Assembly: GCF_003752155.1 (NCBI RefSeq)
Contig: NZ_RJVG01000008.1
Location: 1-64,000, forward strand
Source: Mobilisporobacter senegalensis
GTDB lineage: Bacteria; Bacillota; Clostridia; Lachnospirales; Lachnospiraceae
DNA length: 64,000 nucleotides
Direction: 5' to 3'
Below are positions 56,197 through 64,000 of the stretch, piece after piece. The notes under the pieces are model-generated. The model saw only the letters and a list, made by a program, of their open reading frames with translations, had not been told where the DNA came from and did not search any database. The first letter of the stretch is position 1; each line of letters opens with the position of its first letter. A program made the position numbers and the translations under genes.

Positions 56197-57396
56197 ATGA
56201 GAAAAAAGTTATTATCTTTAATACTTGTAAGTGTAATGGTTGGAACTTTATTAGGAGGATGCGGTAGTACAAACGACTCGGAGAGTTCATCGAATACAGC
56301 CGGTACTGAAACTACTTCTCAGACAGGGACAGGTGAAGAAGACAACATTGTACGTATCGGTGTTATTTCCACACTCACAGGCGGCAGCGCTGTTTATGGT
56401 CAAGGTGCACAGAATGCCATTGCCATGGCAGCAGAAGAAATCAATTCCAGCGACAGCGAGATTAAAATTGAGATTGTAAATGGCGGTAAGGTAGTAGATG
56501 ATGCGGGGGATTCCAAACAAGCTGTGAATGCTTATAATAGTTTGGAGCCTGAAAAGCCGGAAGCAATTGTCGGGGCATTCTTCTCATCAGTAACATTGCC
56601 TATGGCTGAACTTGCTACAGAGCAGGAAATGCTATTACTTGCTGCAGGGGCAACAAACAAAAAAGTAACGGAAGTTGGACCTACCATATTTAGAGATTGT
56701 TTCATAGATCCATATCAAGGTAAGATGGCGGCACAATTTGCAAAGGAGCAGGGAGTTAAAAAAGCAGCAATTATTTATGCAAAAGATGATGATTACTCTA
56801 ATGGACTTAAGGATGCATTTGTTGAGAATGCTACGGCAAATGGCATTGAGATCGTATATACCGGTGAATGTACAACAAAGGATACAGACTTTACAGCTCA
56901 GGCTTCACAGGCAGTTGCCTCAGGTGCAGATTTTGTATTTTATCCTGCTTTTCTTGATACAGTTCCATTGATTATACAGCAGATAAGAGATGCCGGGTAT
57001 GAAGGTGTCATCATGGGTGGTGACGGCTGGGATGGTACAGATACAACCGGCCTTGAAACATATTTTGAAAATTGTTATTTTACAAATCATTATTCATCAG
57101 AAGATACTGCACCAGCTGTCCAGGCGTTTGTTTCAAAATATACTGAAAATTACGGTACAGATACATTAAATGCCTGTGCGGCACTTTATTACGATGCAAT
57201 GTATATGTTAGTAGAAGCAGCTAAAAATGGTGGCGGAACGGATACAGCTTCTCTGGTAAAAGGTATGACCGGCATGACATTTACCGGAGTTGGTGGTACT
57301 TTTACAATGGATGAGAATCGTAACGCAGTGAAGAATGTGGTAATTAATACATATGAAAATGGTAAGGTTAAGTGGTTACAGACTTTAGAACCATGA
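56197..57396 (+). CDS. livK: Branched-chain-type ABC transporter substrate-binding lipoprotein
   Basis: The 399-residue lipoprotein has lipobox LLGGCGS, an acidic Ser/Thr linker, then a periplasmic-binding-protein type I fold: IRIGVISTLTGGSAVYGQGA, GAFFSSVTLPMAELATEQ, and FTGVGGTFTMDENRNAV near the end. The family binds amino acids or related ligands; specificity cannot be read, and the downstream genes suggest a glutamate, pyroglutamate or D-amino acid ligand. AAAGGAGGAG lies before the ATG. Confidence 0.88.
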   Translation: MRKKLLSLILVSVMVGTLLGGCGSTNDSESSSNTAGTETTSQTGTGEEDNIVRIGVISTLTGGSAVYGQGAQNAIAMAAEEINSSDSEIKIEIVNGGKVVDDAGDSKQAVNAYNSLEPEKPEAIVGAFFSSVTLPMAELATEQEMLLLAAGATNKKVTEVGPTIFRDCFIDPYQGKMAAQFAKEQGVKKAAIIYAKDDDYSNGLKDAFVENATANGIEIVYTGECTTKDTDFTAQASQAVASGADFVFYPAFLDTVPLIIQQIRDAGYEGVIMGGDGWDGTDTTGLETYFENCYFTNHYSSEDTAPAVQAFVSKYTENYGTDTLNACAALYYDAMYMLVEAAKNGGGTDTASLVKGMTGMTFTGVGGTFTMDENRNAVKNVVINTYENGKVKWLQTLEP

Positions 57397-57492
57397 ACTT
57401 TTGTTGATTGAATAGTGTATATAAAATACTACGGCACAGGAGGAATTTCTGTGTCGTATGTTATAAATATATTCAGAAAGATAGGTGTTGGC

Positions 57493-58380
57493 ATGGCATT
57501 ATTTATTCAAAGTTTAGTTAATGGTTTGAATCAGGGAGCAATCTATGCATTAATTGCTCTTGGTTATACTATGGTCTATGGGATAATCCGTATGATTAAC
57601 TTTGCACATGGTGATTTTATCATGGTTGGGAGTTATACCTTGTTCTATACGATACCATTGATGATCAGAACGGGTATGCCGCCGTGGATGGCAGTGTTCA
57701 TTGCAATTGGAGTTTGTATTATTGTTGGAGTCTCAGTTGAAGTTATTGCTTATAGACCAGTACGAAAAGCCGGTTCCATGACAGCATTGATCACTGCGCT
57801 TGCAATGAGTCTTTTCCTGGAGAATTTAGCAATGGTAGTATTTGGGGCAAATCCTAAATCAGTAACTGCTATTTTTAATCTCCCGGCTCTTAATTTTCTT
57901 GGAGCAAAATTGCAGGTAAAGTATTTAATTACCCTCGGAATCGGTCTTGTTATCATGATTGCCCTTCAATTATTTGTTAAGTATACAAAACTGGGAAAAG
58001 GAATGAGAGCTGTTCCCCAAGATAAACAGGCGGCTACATTAATGGGGATTAAAGTAAATAATATTATTACGATTACGTTTGCAATTGGTTCCGCACTGGC
58101 AGCTGTAGCAGCACTTATGTATTGCAGTACCTATCCAAGAGCCACTACGGACATGGGGAGCATGATGGGACTAAAAGCCTTTATTGCAGCTGTTCTTGGC
58201 GGTATCGGCAGTATTCCGGGAGCTATGATCGGTGGGTTGATCGTTGGTTTAGTTGAGATATTGGTTAAAGTATATGTGGCACCAAGTTGGTATGAAGCCA
58301 TTACATATAGCCTCTTGATCATCGTTTTAATTGTAAAACCAACTGGTATTCTTGGTAAAAATATTGGCGAGAAGGTGTAG
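57493..58380 (+). CDS. livH: Branched-chain-type ABC transporter permease LivH
   Basis: The 295-residue permease has the start MALFIQSLVNGLNQGAIYAL typical of LivH and about eight membrane helices. ALGYTMVYGIIRMINFAHGD, ALGLAMS-like ALITALAMSLFLENLAM and GLKAFIAAVLGGIGSIPGAM are family signatures. I choose ATG 57493 (AGGTG before it) because the longer ORF from 57415 adds an atypical N-terminus. It pairs with LivM. Confidence 0.88.
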   Translation: MALFIQSLVNGLNQGAIYALIALGYTMVYGIIRMINFAHGDFIMVGSYTLFYTIPLMIRTGMPPWMAVFIAIGVCIIVGVSVEVIAYRPVRKAGSMTALITALAMSLFLENLAMVVFGANPKSVTAIFNLPALNFLGAKLQVKYLITLGIGLVIMIALQLFVKYTKLGKGMRAVPQDKQAATLMGIKVNNIITITFAIGSALAAVAALMYCSTYPRATTDMGSMMGLKAFIAAVLGGIGSIPGAMIGGLIVGLVEILVKVYVAPSWYEAITYSLLIIVLIVKPTGILGKNIGEKV

Positions 58381-58388
58381 GTGGTAAA

Positions 58389-59399
58389 ATGAATAAAATA
58401 CAAAATAAAAAATGGGCCTACATAATTAATTTTATAGGAATCTGCATACTATTCTCCTTATTAATGATACTTTTTAATTCTGGGATATTAGGAACCAGTA
58501 CCAACTATGTCAAGGGGATTCTCACAACGGCATGTTATACGATTATTATGGTAGCATCCCTTAACTTATTAACAGGATTCATGGGAGAATTTTCTCTTGG
58601 CCATGCAGGTTTTATGTCCGTGGGGGCTTATAGTTCGGCAATCATAACAAATATGCTCGTGGATAAGGGAATCCCAGATATTATACTTTTTGTAATCGCT
58701 TTAATCGTAGGTGGTTTTGCAGCGGCAATTACAGGAACTTTAGTAGGGATACCGGCACTAAGACTTCGGGGGGATTATCTTGCAATTGTTACTATTGCAT
58801 TTGCAGAAATCATTAGAGTTGCATTTACTAACTTTGCCATTACCGGCGGGGGAAGGACAATGAGCGGTATCACAAAACTTTCTAAATTTTCATGGTGTTT
58901 CTGGGTCATGGTAATTTGTGTAACATTTATGTATATGTATGTCCGCTCGAGATTTGGACGAACGGTGATTGCTATCCGTGAAGATTACATAGCTTCTGCT
59001 GCAAGCGGAATCAATGTTACTTTTTATAAAGTATTGACATTTACGATTTCTGCTTTTTTTGCGGGAGTAGCCGGGGCAATGTATGCTCATTATATGACAG
59101 CTATGATACCTACGAACTTTAGCTTTATGTATTCTGCAGAATTCTTAACAGAGGTTATTATCGGTGGTACAGGGTCATTAACTGGTTCAATTATGGGAGC
59201 TATCTTCTTATCAGCATTACCTGAGCTAATGAGAGATTTTTCTAATTACCGTATGCTTGCATATTCTGTTGTATTACTATTGGTTATGATATTCAAGCCA
59301 AGCGGGATTTTTGGAACTTATGAATTCTCATTAACAGGTGCACTTTCCAGATTATTTCATAAGAAAGAAAAAGGGAAAGGAGGAGCAGCAGATGAATAA
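58389..59399 (+). CDS. livM: Branched-chain-type ABC transporter permease LivM
   Basis: The 336-residue permease has about eight to nine membrane helices. LNLLTGFMGEFSLGHAGFMS, ALRLRGDYLAIVTIAFAEII and IAIREDYIASAASGINVTFY mark LivM; IGGTGSLTGSIMGAIFL is near the end. The Lys/Gly-rich tail is cytosolic. Its last eight bases overlap the start of livG, so translation is coupled. Confidence 0.9.
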   Translation: MNKIQNKKWAYIINFIGICILFSLLMILFNSGILGTSTNYVKGILTTACYTIIMVASLNLLTGFMGEFSLGHAGFMSVGAYSSAIITNMLVDKGIPDIILFVIALIVGGFAAAITGTLVGIPALRLRGDYLAIVTIAFAEIIRVAFTNFAITGGGRTMSGITKLSKFSWCFWVMVICVTFMYMYVRSRFGRTVIAIREDYIASAASGINVTFYKVLTFTISAFFAGVAGAMYAHYMTAMIPTNFSFMYSAEFLTEVIIGGTGSLTGSIMGAIFLSALPELMRDFSNYRMLAYSVVLLLVMIFKPSGIFGTYEFSLTGALSRLFHKKEKGKGGAADE

Positions 59400-60174
59400 G
59401 GCAGAGCAATCAGTATTAAAAGTAGCCCATTTAGGAATTGCTTTTGGAGGACTTAAGGCAGTAAATGATTTCAATATTGAAATAGGGAAAAGTGAACTGT
59501 ATGGTTTGATTGGTCCCAATGGTGCAGGAAAAACCACAGTATTCAATTTGCTGACCGGGGTATATGAGCCTACAGAAGGTGCAATTTTTCTAAATGGTGA
59601 GAAAATGAATGGGAAAAAGACACATCAGATGGTACAGGCAGGTATTGCAAGAACTTTTCAAAATATACGTCTCTTCAAAAAGATGACAGCCCTGGAAAAT
59701 GTAAAGGTTGCCATGAATATGAGCATGAAATATTCTCTTGGTTCTGCAATTTTCCGCCTGCCAAGTTATTGGAAGGAAGAATCAGAGGTAAACATAAAAG
59801 CAAAAGAACTTCTTGAAGTAGTAAATCTTGGAGATAAAGCTGATTTTATAGCAGAGAACCTGCCCTATGGACAACAAAGAAGACTGGAGATTGCAAGGGC
59901 TCTTGCAACCGGCATGAAATTATTATTATTAGATGAACCCGCCGCAGGTATGAATCCTACTGAAACAGCAGAACTACTGGATATCATTAATGTGATACGC
60001 ACCAAATTCAATATCTCTGTACTGCTTATTGAACATGACATGAGCCTGGTCATGAAAATATGTGAGAAGATCCAGGTCATAGATTATGGGGTAACGATTG
60101 CATTTGGTACACCGGCAGAGATTGCAAATAACCCGAAGGTGATTGAGGCGTATCTTGGAAAAGAGGATGAATAG
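59392..60174 (+). CDS. livG: Branched-chain-type ABC transporter ATP-binding protein LivG
   Basis: The 260-residue ATPase has Walker A GPNGAGKTTVFNLLTGVY, FQNIRLFKKMTALENV, a signature region PYGQQRRLEIARALATG, Walker B LLLLDEPAAGMNP, and the H-loop EHDMSLVM. ATG 59392 follows AAAGGAGGAG and overlaps livM; the longer ORF from 59338 is read-through into livM. Confidence 0.92.
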   Translation: MNKAEQSVLKVAHLGIAFGGLKAVNDFNIEIGKSELYGLIGPNGAGKTTVFNLLTGVYEPTEGAIFLNGEKMNGKKTHQMVQAGIARTFQNIRLFKKMTALENVKVAMNMSMKYSLGSAIFRLPSYWKEESEVNIKAKELLEVVNLGDKADFIAENLPYGQQRRLEIARALATGMKLLLLDEPAAGMNPTETAELLDIINVIRTKFNISVLLIEHDMSLVMKICEKIQVIDYGVTIAFGTPAEIANNPKVIEAYLGKEDE

Positions 60175-60188
60175 GAGGAAGAGTACGT

Positions 60189-60896
60189 ATGTTATCAATT
60201 AAAGATTTGAATGTTTCATATGGTGCTGTACATGCCATTCACAATGCAAGCTTAGAGGTCAAAGATGGTGAGATTGTCTCGCTGATTGGTGCAAATGGTG
60301 CAGGAAAAACCACAATTTTACATACAGTCACCGGACTGAAAGATGCAAAAAGCGGAACAATGACCTATGATGACCTGGATTTGTGTACAACAGATGCCAG
60401 TAAATTAATCAAATATGGAATCTGCCATGTTCCGGAAGGAAGGCATATTTTCAGAGATATGACAGTTATGGAAAATCTGGAGATGGGTGCATATTCCAAG
60501 AAAAAAGATAAATATGATATGGGGAAAAATATAGAAAAAGTTTTCGAACGTTTTCCAAGATTAAAGGAAAGATATAAGCAATTAGCTGGAACCTTATCAG
60601 GAGGTGAACAGCAAATGCTTGCCATGGGCAGGGCTTTAATGGGAGAACCTAAAATACTGTTGCTTGATGAACCTTCTATGGGACTCTCTCCCATACTAGT
60701 AAAAGAGATTTTTAGTATTATTAAATATTGCCATGAAATAGGAATCACAATATTACTGGTGGAGCAGAATGCAAAAATGGCTCTTAGTATAGCAGACAGA
60801 GCTTATGTATTGGAAACAGGTAATATTACCATTAGTGGGAAAGCCAGTGACTTATTTGAAGATGACAGAATCCGTAAGGCTTATCTGGGACAATAG
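60189..60896 (+). CDS. livF: Branched-chain-type ABC transporter ATP-binding protein LivF
   Basis: The 235-residue second ATPase has GANGAGKTTILHTVTGL, the signature LSGGEQQMLAMGRALMG and Walker B ILLLDEPSMGLSP, with VPEGRHIFRDMTVMENL being typical of LivF. AGGAGG lies before the ATG. It completes the importer livKHMGF and is followed within 30 bases by metabolic genes of the same operon. Confidence 0.93.
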   Translation: MLSIKDLNVSYGAVHAIHNASLEVKDGEIVSLIGANGAGKTTILHTVTGLKDAKSGTMTYDDLDLCTTDASKLIKYGICHVPEGRHIFRDMTVMENLEMGAYSKKKDKYDMGKNIEKVFERFPRLKERYKQLAGTLSGGEQQMLAMGRALMGEPKILLLDEPSMGLSPILVKEIFSIIKYCHEIGITILLVEQNAKMALSIADRAYVLETGNITISGKASDLFEDDRIRKAYLGQ

Positions 60897-60925
60897 TCAA
60901 GAAAAATAATATGGAGGGAAATAGT

Positions 60926-61555
60926 ATGGAACATTTTGTAATTGCTATCACGAGAACCTGTGGCAGTGGTGCAACAACCATTAGCAACATGTTGGCAGAT
61001 GAATATCAGATTGCTTTATATGATAGAAAACTTTTGCAGATGGCTTCGGAAGACAGTGGAATTGATGAAGCTTTGTTTTATAATGCAGATGAAGCAGTAA
61101 AAAATACAATTTTATATCGTGTTTCAAAAAAAATTTACAATGGAGAGCTAATTCCTCCGGAAAGTGATAATTTCACCTCAGATATTAATCTTTTCAATTA
61201 TCAGGCAAAAGTCCTTAAGGAGCTTGCCCAGATACAGTCTTATATTGTAATTGGCAGATGTGGTGACCATATTCTAAAAGACACAAAAAATATGATTTCT
61301 ATCTTTCTTACAGCGGATGAAGAAGTTTGTATACAGCATGAGATGGAGAGACTTGTCTGCGGCAGGAAAGAAGCAAAAAGACGTATTGCAAAAACCAATA
61401 AATTCAGGAGCGAGTACTATAGTTATCATACAGGTAAAAAATGGAGGGAACCTGAAAATTATGATTTATGTATTAATACAGGCAGACTTGGATATAAGAA
61501 GACAGTTGAGTTGATTAAAAATTACGTTTCGTTTAGAATGGAGAATAGTAAATAA
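60926..61555 (+). CDS. Cytidylate kinase-like P-loop protein
   Basis: The 209-residue protein starts at ATG 60926 after GGAGGG. It has the P-loop variant ITRTCGSGATTISNMLADEY, YDRKLLQMASEDSGI, and IGRCGDHILKD, then EMERLVCGRKEAKRRIAKTN, the pattern of the cytidylate kinase-like family common in clostridia. These are not the housekeeping Cmk, and substrates are mostly unknown. Its place between the importer and amino-acid enzymes is unexplained. Confidence 0.75.
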   Translation: MEHFVIAITRTCGSGATTISNMLADEYQIALYDRKLLQMASEDSGIDEALFYNADEAVKNTILYRVSKKIYNGELIPPESDNFTSDINLFNYQAKVLKELAQIQSYIVIGRCGDHILKDTKNMISIFLTADEEVCIQHEMERLVCGRKEAKRRIAKTNKFRSEYYSYHTGKKWREPENYDLCINTGRLGYKKTVELIKNYVSFRMENSK

Positions 61556-61579
61556 AATACAAAAATCAGGAGTAGAAAA

Positions 61580-62428
61580 ATGAAAAATTTAGGTTACTAT
61601 GATGGTAAATATGATTTAATCGAAAATATGATGGTACCATTCGATGACAGAGTCCATTATTACGGCGATGGAGTGTATGATGCTACTTGCGCAGGCAATC
61701 ATATTATATTTAATTTGGAGGAACATATTGAACGATTTTATAACAGTGCAGGATTACTGGAAATAAAAATTCCTCACACAAAGGATGAACTGAAAGAAAT
61801 TTTAAAAGAAATGGTTCGCAATGTAGATGGTGATCAGCTTTTTGTCTACTGGCAGGTGACCAGGGCGGTGGCACCCAGAAGTCATGCATTTCCTGATGAG
61901 AAGGCAAAATTATGGATCATGATAAGACCGACGCAAATTGGTGATCCTAAAAAGCTGTTAAAACTTATTACGGTAGAGGACACAAGATTTTTGCATTGCA
62001 ATATAAAGACACTTAATTTAATACCTAATGTTATGGCTGCACAAAAAGCTGCATTTGCTGGTTGTGATGAGGTTGTTTTCCATCGTGGGGACAGAGTAAC
62101 AGAGTGTGCCCATAGTAATGTACATATCATTAAAGATGGTAAATTTATAACACCTCCGGCAGATCATTATATTCTGCCGGGTATTGGAAGAGCTCATTTG
62201 ATCAGAATGAGTAAAAAACTAGGGATTCCGGTAGATGAAACAATTTTTACTGTAAATGACATGATGGAGGCGGACGAGGTGATTGTAAGTTCTTCAAGTA
62301 ATTTCTGTCTGTCAGCTTGTAAAATAGATGGACAGACGGTGGGAGGAAAAGCACCGGAACTTCTTCATAAATTGCAAGAGGCACTTATGGATGAATATTT
62401 GATTGCCACTAAGCAAAAGGAGGAATAA
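61580..62428 (+). CDS. dat: D-amino acid aminotransferase (class IV)
   Basis: A PLP enzyme of 282 residues, fold type IV. The catalytic lysine K143 lies in NIKTLNLIPNVMAAQKA, the PLP-phosphate loop is DRVTECAHSNVHII, and LPGIGRAHLI follows. YYDGKYDLIENMMVPFDDRV is the D-alanine aminotransferase N-terminus. It interconverts D-Ala and 2-oxoglutarate with pyruvate and D-Glu. Next to a D-glutamate cyclase-like gene, this supports a D-amino acid pathway. Branched-chain aminotransferases are related, but motifs favour DAT. Confidence 0.85.
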   Translation: MKNLGYYDGKYDLIENMMVPFDDRVHYYGDGVYDATCAGNHIIFNLEEHIERFYNSAGLLEIKIPHTKDELKEILKEMVRNVDGDQLFVYWQVTRAVAPRSHAFPDEKAKLWIMIRPTQIGDPKKLLKLITVEDTRFLHCNIKTLNLIPNVMAAQKAAFAGCDEVVFHRGDRVTECAHSNVHIIKDGKFITPPADHYILPGIGRAHLIRMSKKLGIPVDETIFTVNDMMEADEVIVSSSSNFCLSACKIDGQTVGGKAPELLHKLQEALMDEYLIATKQKEE

Positions 62429-62434
62429 CATTCC

Positions 62435-63508
62435 ATGTCTAATGAGGAACTGACAATATATAACATTGGGGAAAACCTGGATTCACTTATGAACTTAGAC
62501 CCCAGAGGTTATGGGGTCTGCCGTATTTTGTATGGGGGAAGCAGGGCGTATACAGGAGAACCCCTTACTATGCATTCGGCGAAGAAACTAGTCGAGAATG
62601 TAAAATCAGGTGATTTTGTATTCATTATTACAGGATTTATCTTGCTTCCTCATAAAGCACCGGAGATGGATGGGATCGTAAGTTCAATGCTGCTGGCTCG
62701 TTCCATAGTTCATGGATTTGATGCTAACCCGGTTATTATCTGCCCCCAGGATAATATTGAGGCTGTAAAGAAATGTGCAAGTGTTGTTGGGCTTCATTGC
62801 TATGAAGATTTGGATAAAGTAAGTGAGTTTCCAATTTCCATGGGAGTCATTCCTTTTACGAAAGATCAGAATATGGCAGAAGAACAGGCAGAGCAGATTA
62901 TTTCAAAGGTACTGCCCAAGGCAGTAATTGCGATTGAGGCACCGGGAGCAAATGAGTGTGGGGAGTATCATAATGCAGTTGGTGTGAATGTAACCGTACT
63001 TGAAGCAAAAACAGATATTTTATTTAGGAAGTTAAAAGATAGAGGTGTTTTAAATATTGCAATTGGGGATCTAGGAAATGAGATGGGAATGGGGACGATA
63101 GGAGAGCATATCAAAAAATATGTTCCTTATGCAGCAAAAAATCAGTGTAAATGTGATTGTCATGGGGGTATTTTGGCAGCAACGAAGGCTGACAATATTA
63201 TTACAGCAACCGTATCTGATTGGGGATGTTATGGATTAATGGCTGCAATCGCATATCTTAAAAAAGATCTGAATATTTTTCATAAGGGAGATATGGAAAT
63301 GGAAGTAATGCGTGTTGCAACAAGAAGCGGGATAGTAGATATGACAGGTTCCCTCATTCCGGGAATTGATGGATTCAATACAAAAATGAATGTGAATATT
63401 GTGGAACTTATGCGCCAGTGTGCAGGATATGCAATTAAGTATGAGGGGAAATCAGATCACTGGTATGAAAATGTTTTAGCAAAAGGATTTTTTCAGAATA
63501 AGGGGTAA
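62435..63508 (+). CDS. D-glutamate cyclase-like protein (DUF4392)
   Basis: The 357-residue protein has a region for a nucleotide- or carboxylate-binding fold (IVSSMLLARSIVHGFDANPV) and the family core AIEAPGANECGEYHNAVGVN, then NIAIGDLGNEMGMGTIGEHI. This is the DUF4392/D-glutamate cyclase C-terminal family, whose mammalian member turns D-Glu into 5-oxo-D-proline. It starts six bases after dat and lies before the 5-oxoprolinase gene, so the predicted product would meet the next enzyme. Function by family, not tested. Confidence 0.8.
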   Translation: MSNEELTIYNIGENLDSLMNLDPRGYGVCRILYGGSRAYTGEPLTMHSAKKLVENVKSGDFVFIITGFILLPHKAPEMDGIVSSMLLARSIVHGFDANPVIICPQDNIEAVKKCASVVGLHCYEDLDKVSEFPISMGVIPFTKDQNMAEEQAEQIISKVLPKAVIAIEAPGANECGEYHNAVGVNVTVLEAKTDILFRKLKDRGVLNIAIGDLGNEMGMGTIGEHIKKYVPYAAKNQCKCDCHGGILAATKADNIITATVSDWGCYGLMAAIAYLKKDLNIFHKGDMEMEVMRVATRSGIVDMTGSLIPGIDGFNTKMNVNIVELMRQCAGYAIKYEGKSDHWYENVLAKGFFQNKG

Positions 63509-63549
63509 AGAGAATATGCACCGCCAATAGCGGTAGAATGGAGGGAACC

Positions 63550-64000
63550 ATGTCTGAAATTCGTATATTACCGGCAGGGGATTTATCACTCGTTGTAGAA
63601 TTTGGAAATGAAATCAGTATGGTTTGTAATAATAAGGTCAGACAGTTGAATCAAAGCCTTAGAGAGAAGAAAATAACAGGAATTGTGGAGACAGTGCCTA
63701 CCTTTCGTTCCTTATTGGTATATTATGATCCTTCAAAAATTAAATATAAAAAACTTTGTAAATATATTAAATCTTTTTCAGTGGAGAATGGGGATGCAAA
63801 AGCAAAGACAAAGAGAATTATTGAAATTCCAGTATGTTACGGGGGTCAGTACGGTGAAGATCTGGTGGATGTTGCCAGACATGTGGGGATGAGTGAAACG
63901 GAAGTAATAACAATCCATTCCGGTGTGGATTATTTAATTTATATGTTAGGATTTTTACCCGGATTTCCTTATTTGGGAGGACTTGATAAGAGGTTAGAGT
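63550..64000 (+). CDS. pxpB: 5-oxoprolinase subunit PxpB (KipI family), cut by window end
   Basis: The first 150 residues are visible: EIRILPAGDLSLVVEFGNEI, PTFRSLLVYYD, IPVCYGGQYGEDL and YLIYMLGFLPGFPYLGGLD, the KipI/PxpB signature. With PxpA and PxpC, PxpB hydrolyses 5-oxoproline to glutamate using ATP; pxpC and pxpA are expected beyond the window. GGAGGG lies five bases before ATG 63550. It is incomplete only because the window ends. Confidence 0.88.
   Translation, partial: MSEIRILPAGDLSLVVEFGNEISMVCNNKVRQLNQSLREKKITGIVETVPTFRSLLVYYDPSKIKYKKLCKYIKSFSVENGDAKAKTKRIIEIPVCYGGQYGEDLVDVARHVGMSETEVITIHSGVDYLIYMLGFLPGFPYLGGLDKRLE

Overview
The window is chromosomal DNA from a low-G+C, spore-forming, anaerobic Firmicute. 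It most resembles the Lachnospiraceae (Clostridium cluster XIVa, Lachnoclostridium/Anaerocolumna-like). Evidence for this is the block ispF, cysE, cysS, mrnC, rlmB, yacP, sigH; AGGAGG-type ribosome sites with frequent GTG/TTG starts; a T-box, a ZTP riboswitch and a CIRCE element; sigma-H; pyruvate phosphate dikinase; and several small protein families typical of that group. The assignment rests on gene content only.

Layout. 1-7500: two tRNA genes, ispF, an Eis-like acetyltransferase, a Cys T-box controlling cysE-cysS-mrnC-rlmB-yacP-sigH, then tRNA-Thr. 7500-13690: a very AT-rich accessory island that looks like a decayed prophage. It carries broken sigma and phage packaging-type fragments, four tiny ORFs resembling type I toxins (two with start sites buried in inverted repeats), and an apparently intact two-gene operon. 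That operon encodes a nucleoid-associated (NdpA/NA37-like) protein and a large membrane-anchored protein. Its promoter is TTGACA-N17-TATAAT with a LexA-type box in the spacer. 13700-19830: a zinc-ribbon protein, a beta-propeller lectin-like protein, a GH1 glycosidase fused to mannose-6-phosphate isomerase, a DJ-1/PfpI protein and a SleB-like wall hydrolase. 19980-32140: housekeeping genes (glnS, ogg, groES-groEL, guaB, an amidase, a dCMP deaminase) and conserved small families.

32300-39490: a complete phosphate regulon (Pho box, pstSCAB, phoU, phoP, phoR); PstA carries an inserted PDZ-like domain. 39640-41820: a ZTP riboswitch and its terminator, separated from purH by about 520 bp of tandem hairpin repeats and a palindromic element. 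42080-52030: an M16 protease, era, yqzL-like, recO, a lipoprotein, glyS and ppdK. 52080-54740: a small insertion (WYL regulator, VOC protein, YdeI-like protein) followed by a relic of a ppdK 3' end. 54820-55750: an SdpR/SdpI-type regulator and immunity pair.

55970-64000: one long operon behind a structured leader. It encodes a branched-chain-type ABC importer (livKHMGF), a P-loop kinase, a D-amino-acid aminotransferase, a D-glutamate cyclase-like protein and the start of 5-oxoprolinase subunit B. Together these suggest import and breakdown of D-amino acids, or of glutamate and pyroglutamate. Three palindromic intergenic elements (near 17.97, 29.1 and 40.16 kb) are not explained by genes. Two of them are copies of one family and show a compensatory base-pair change.
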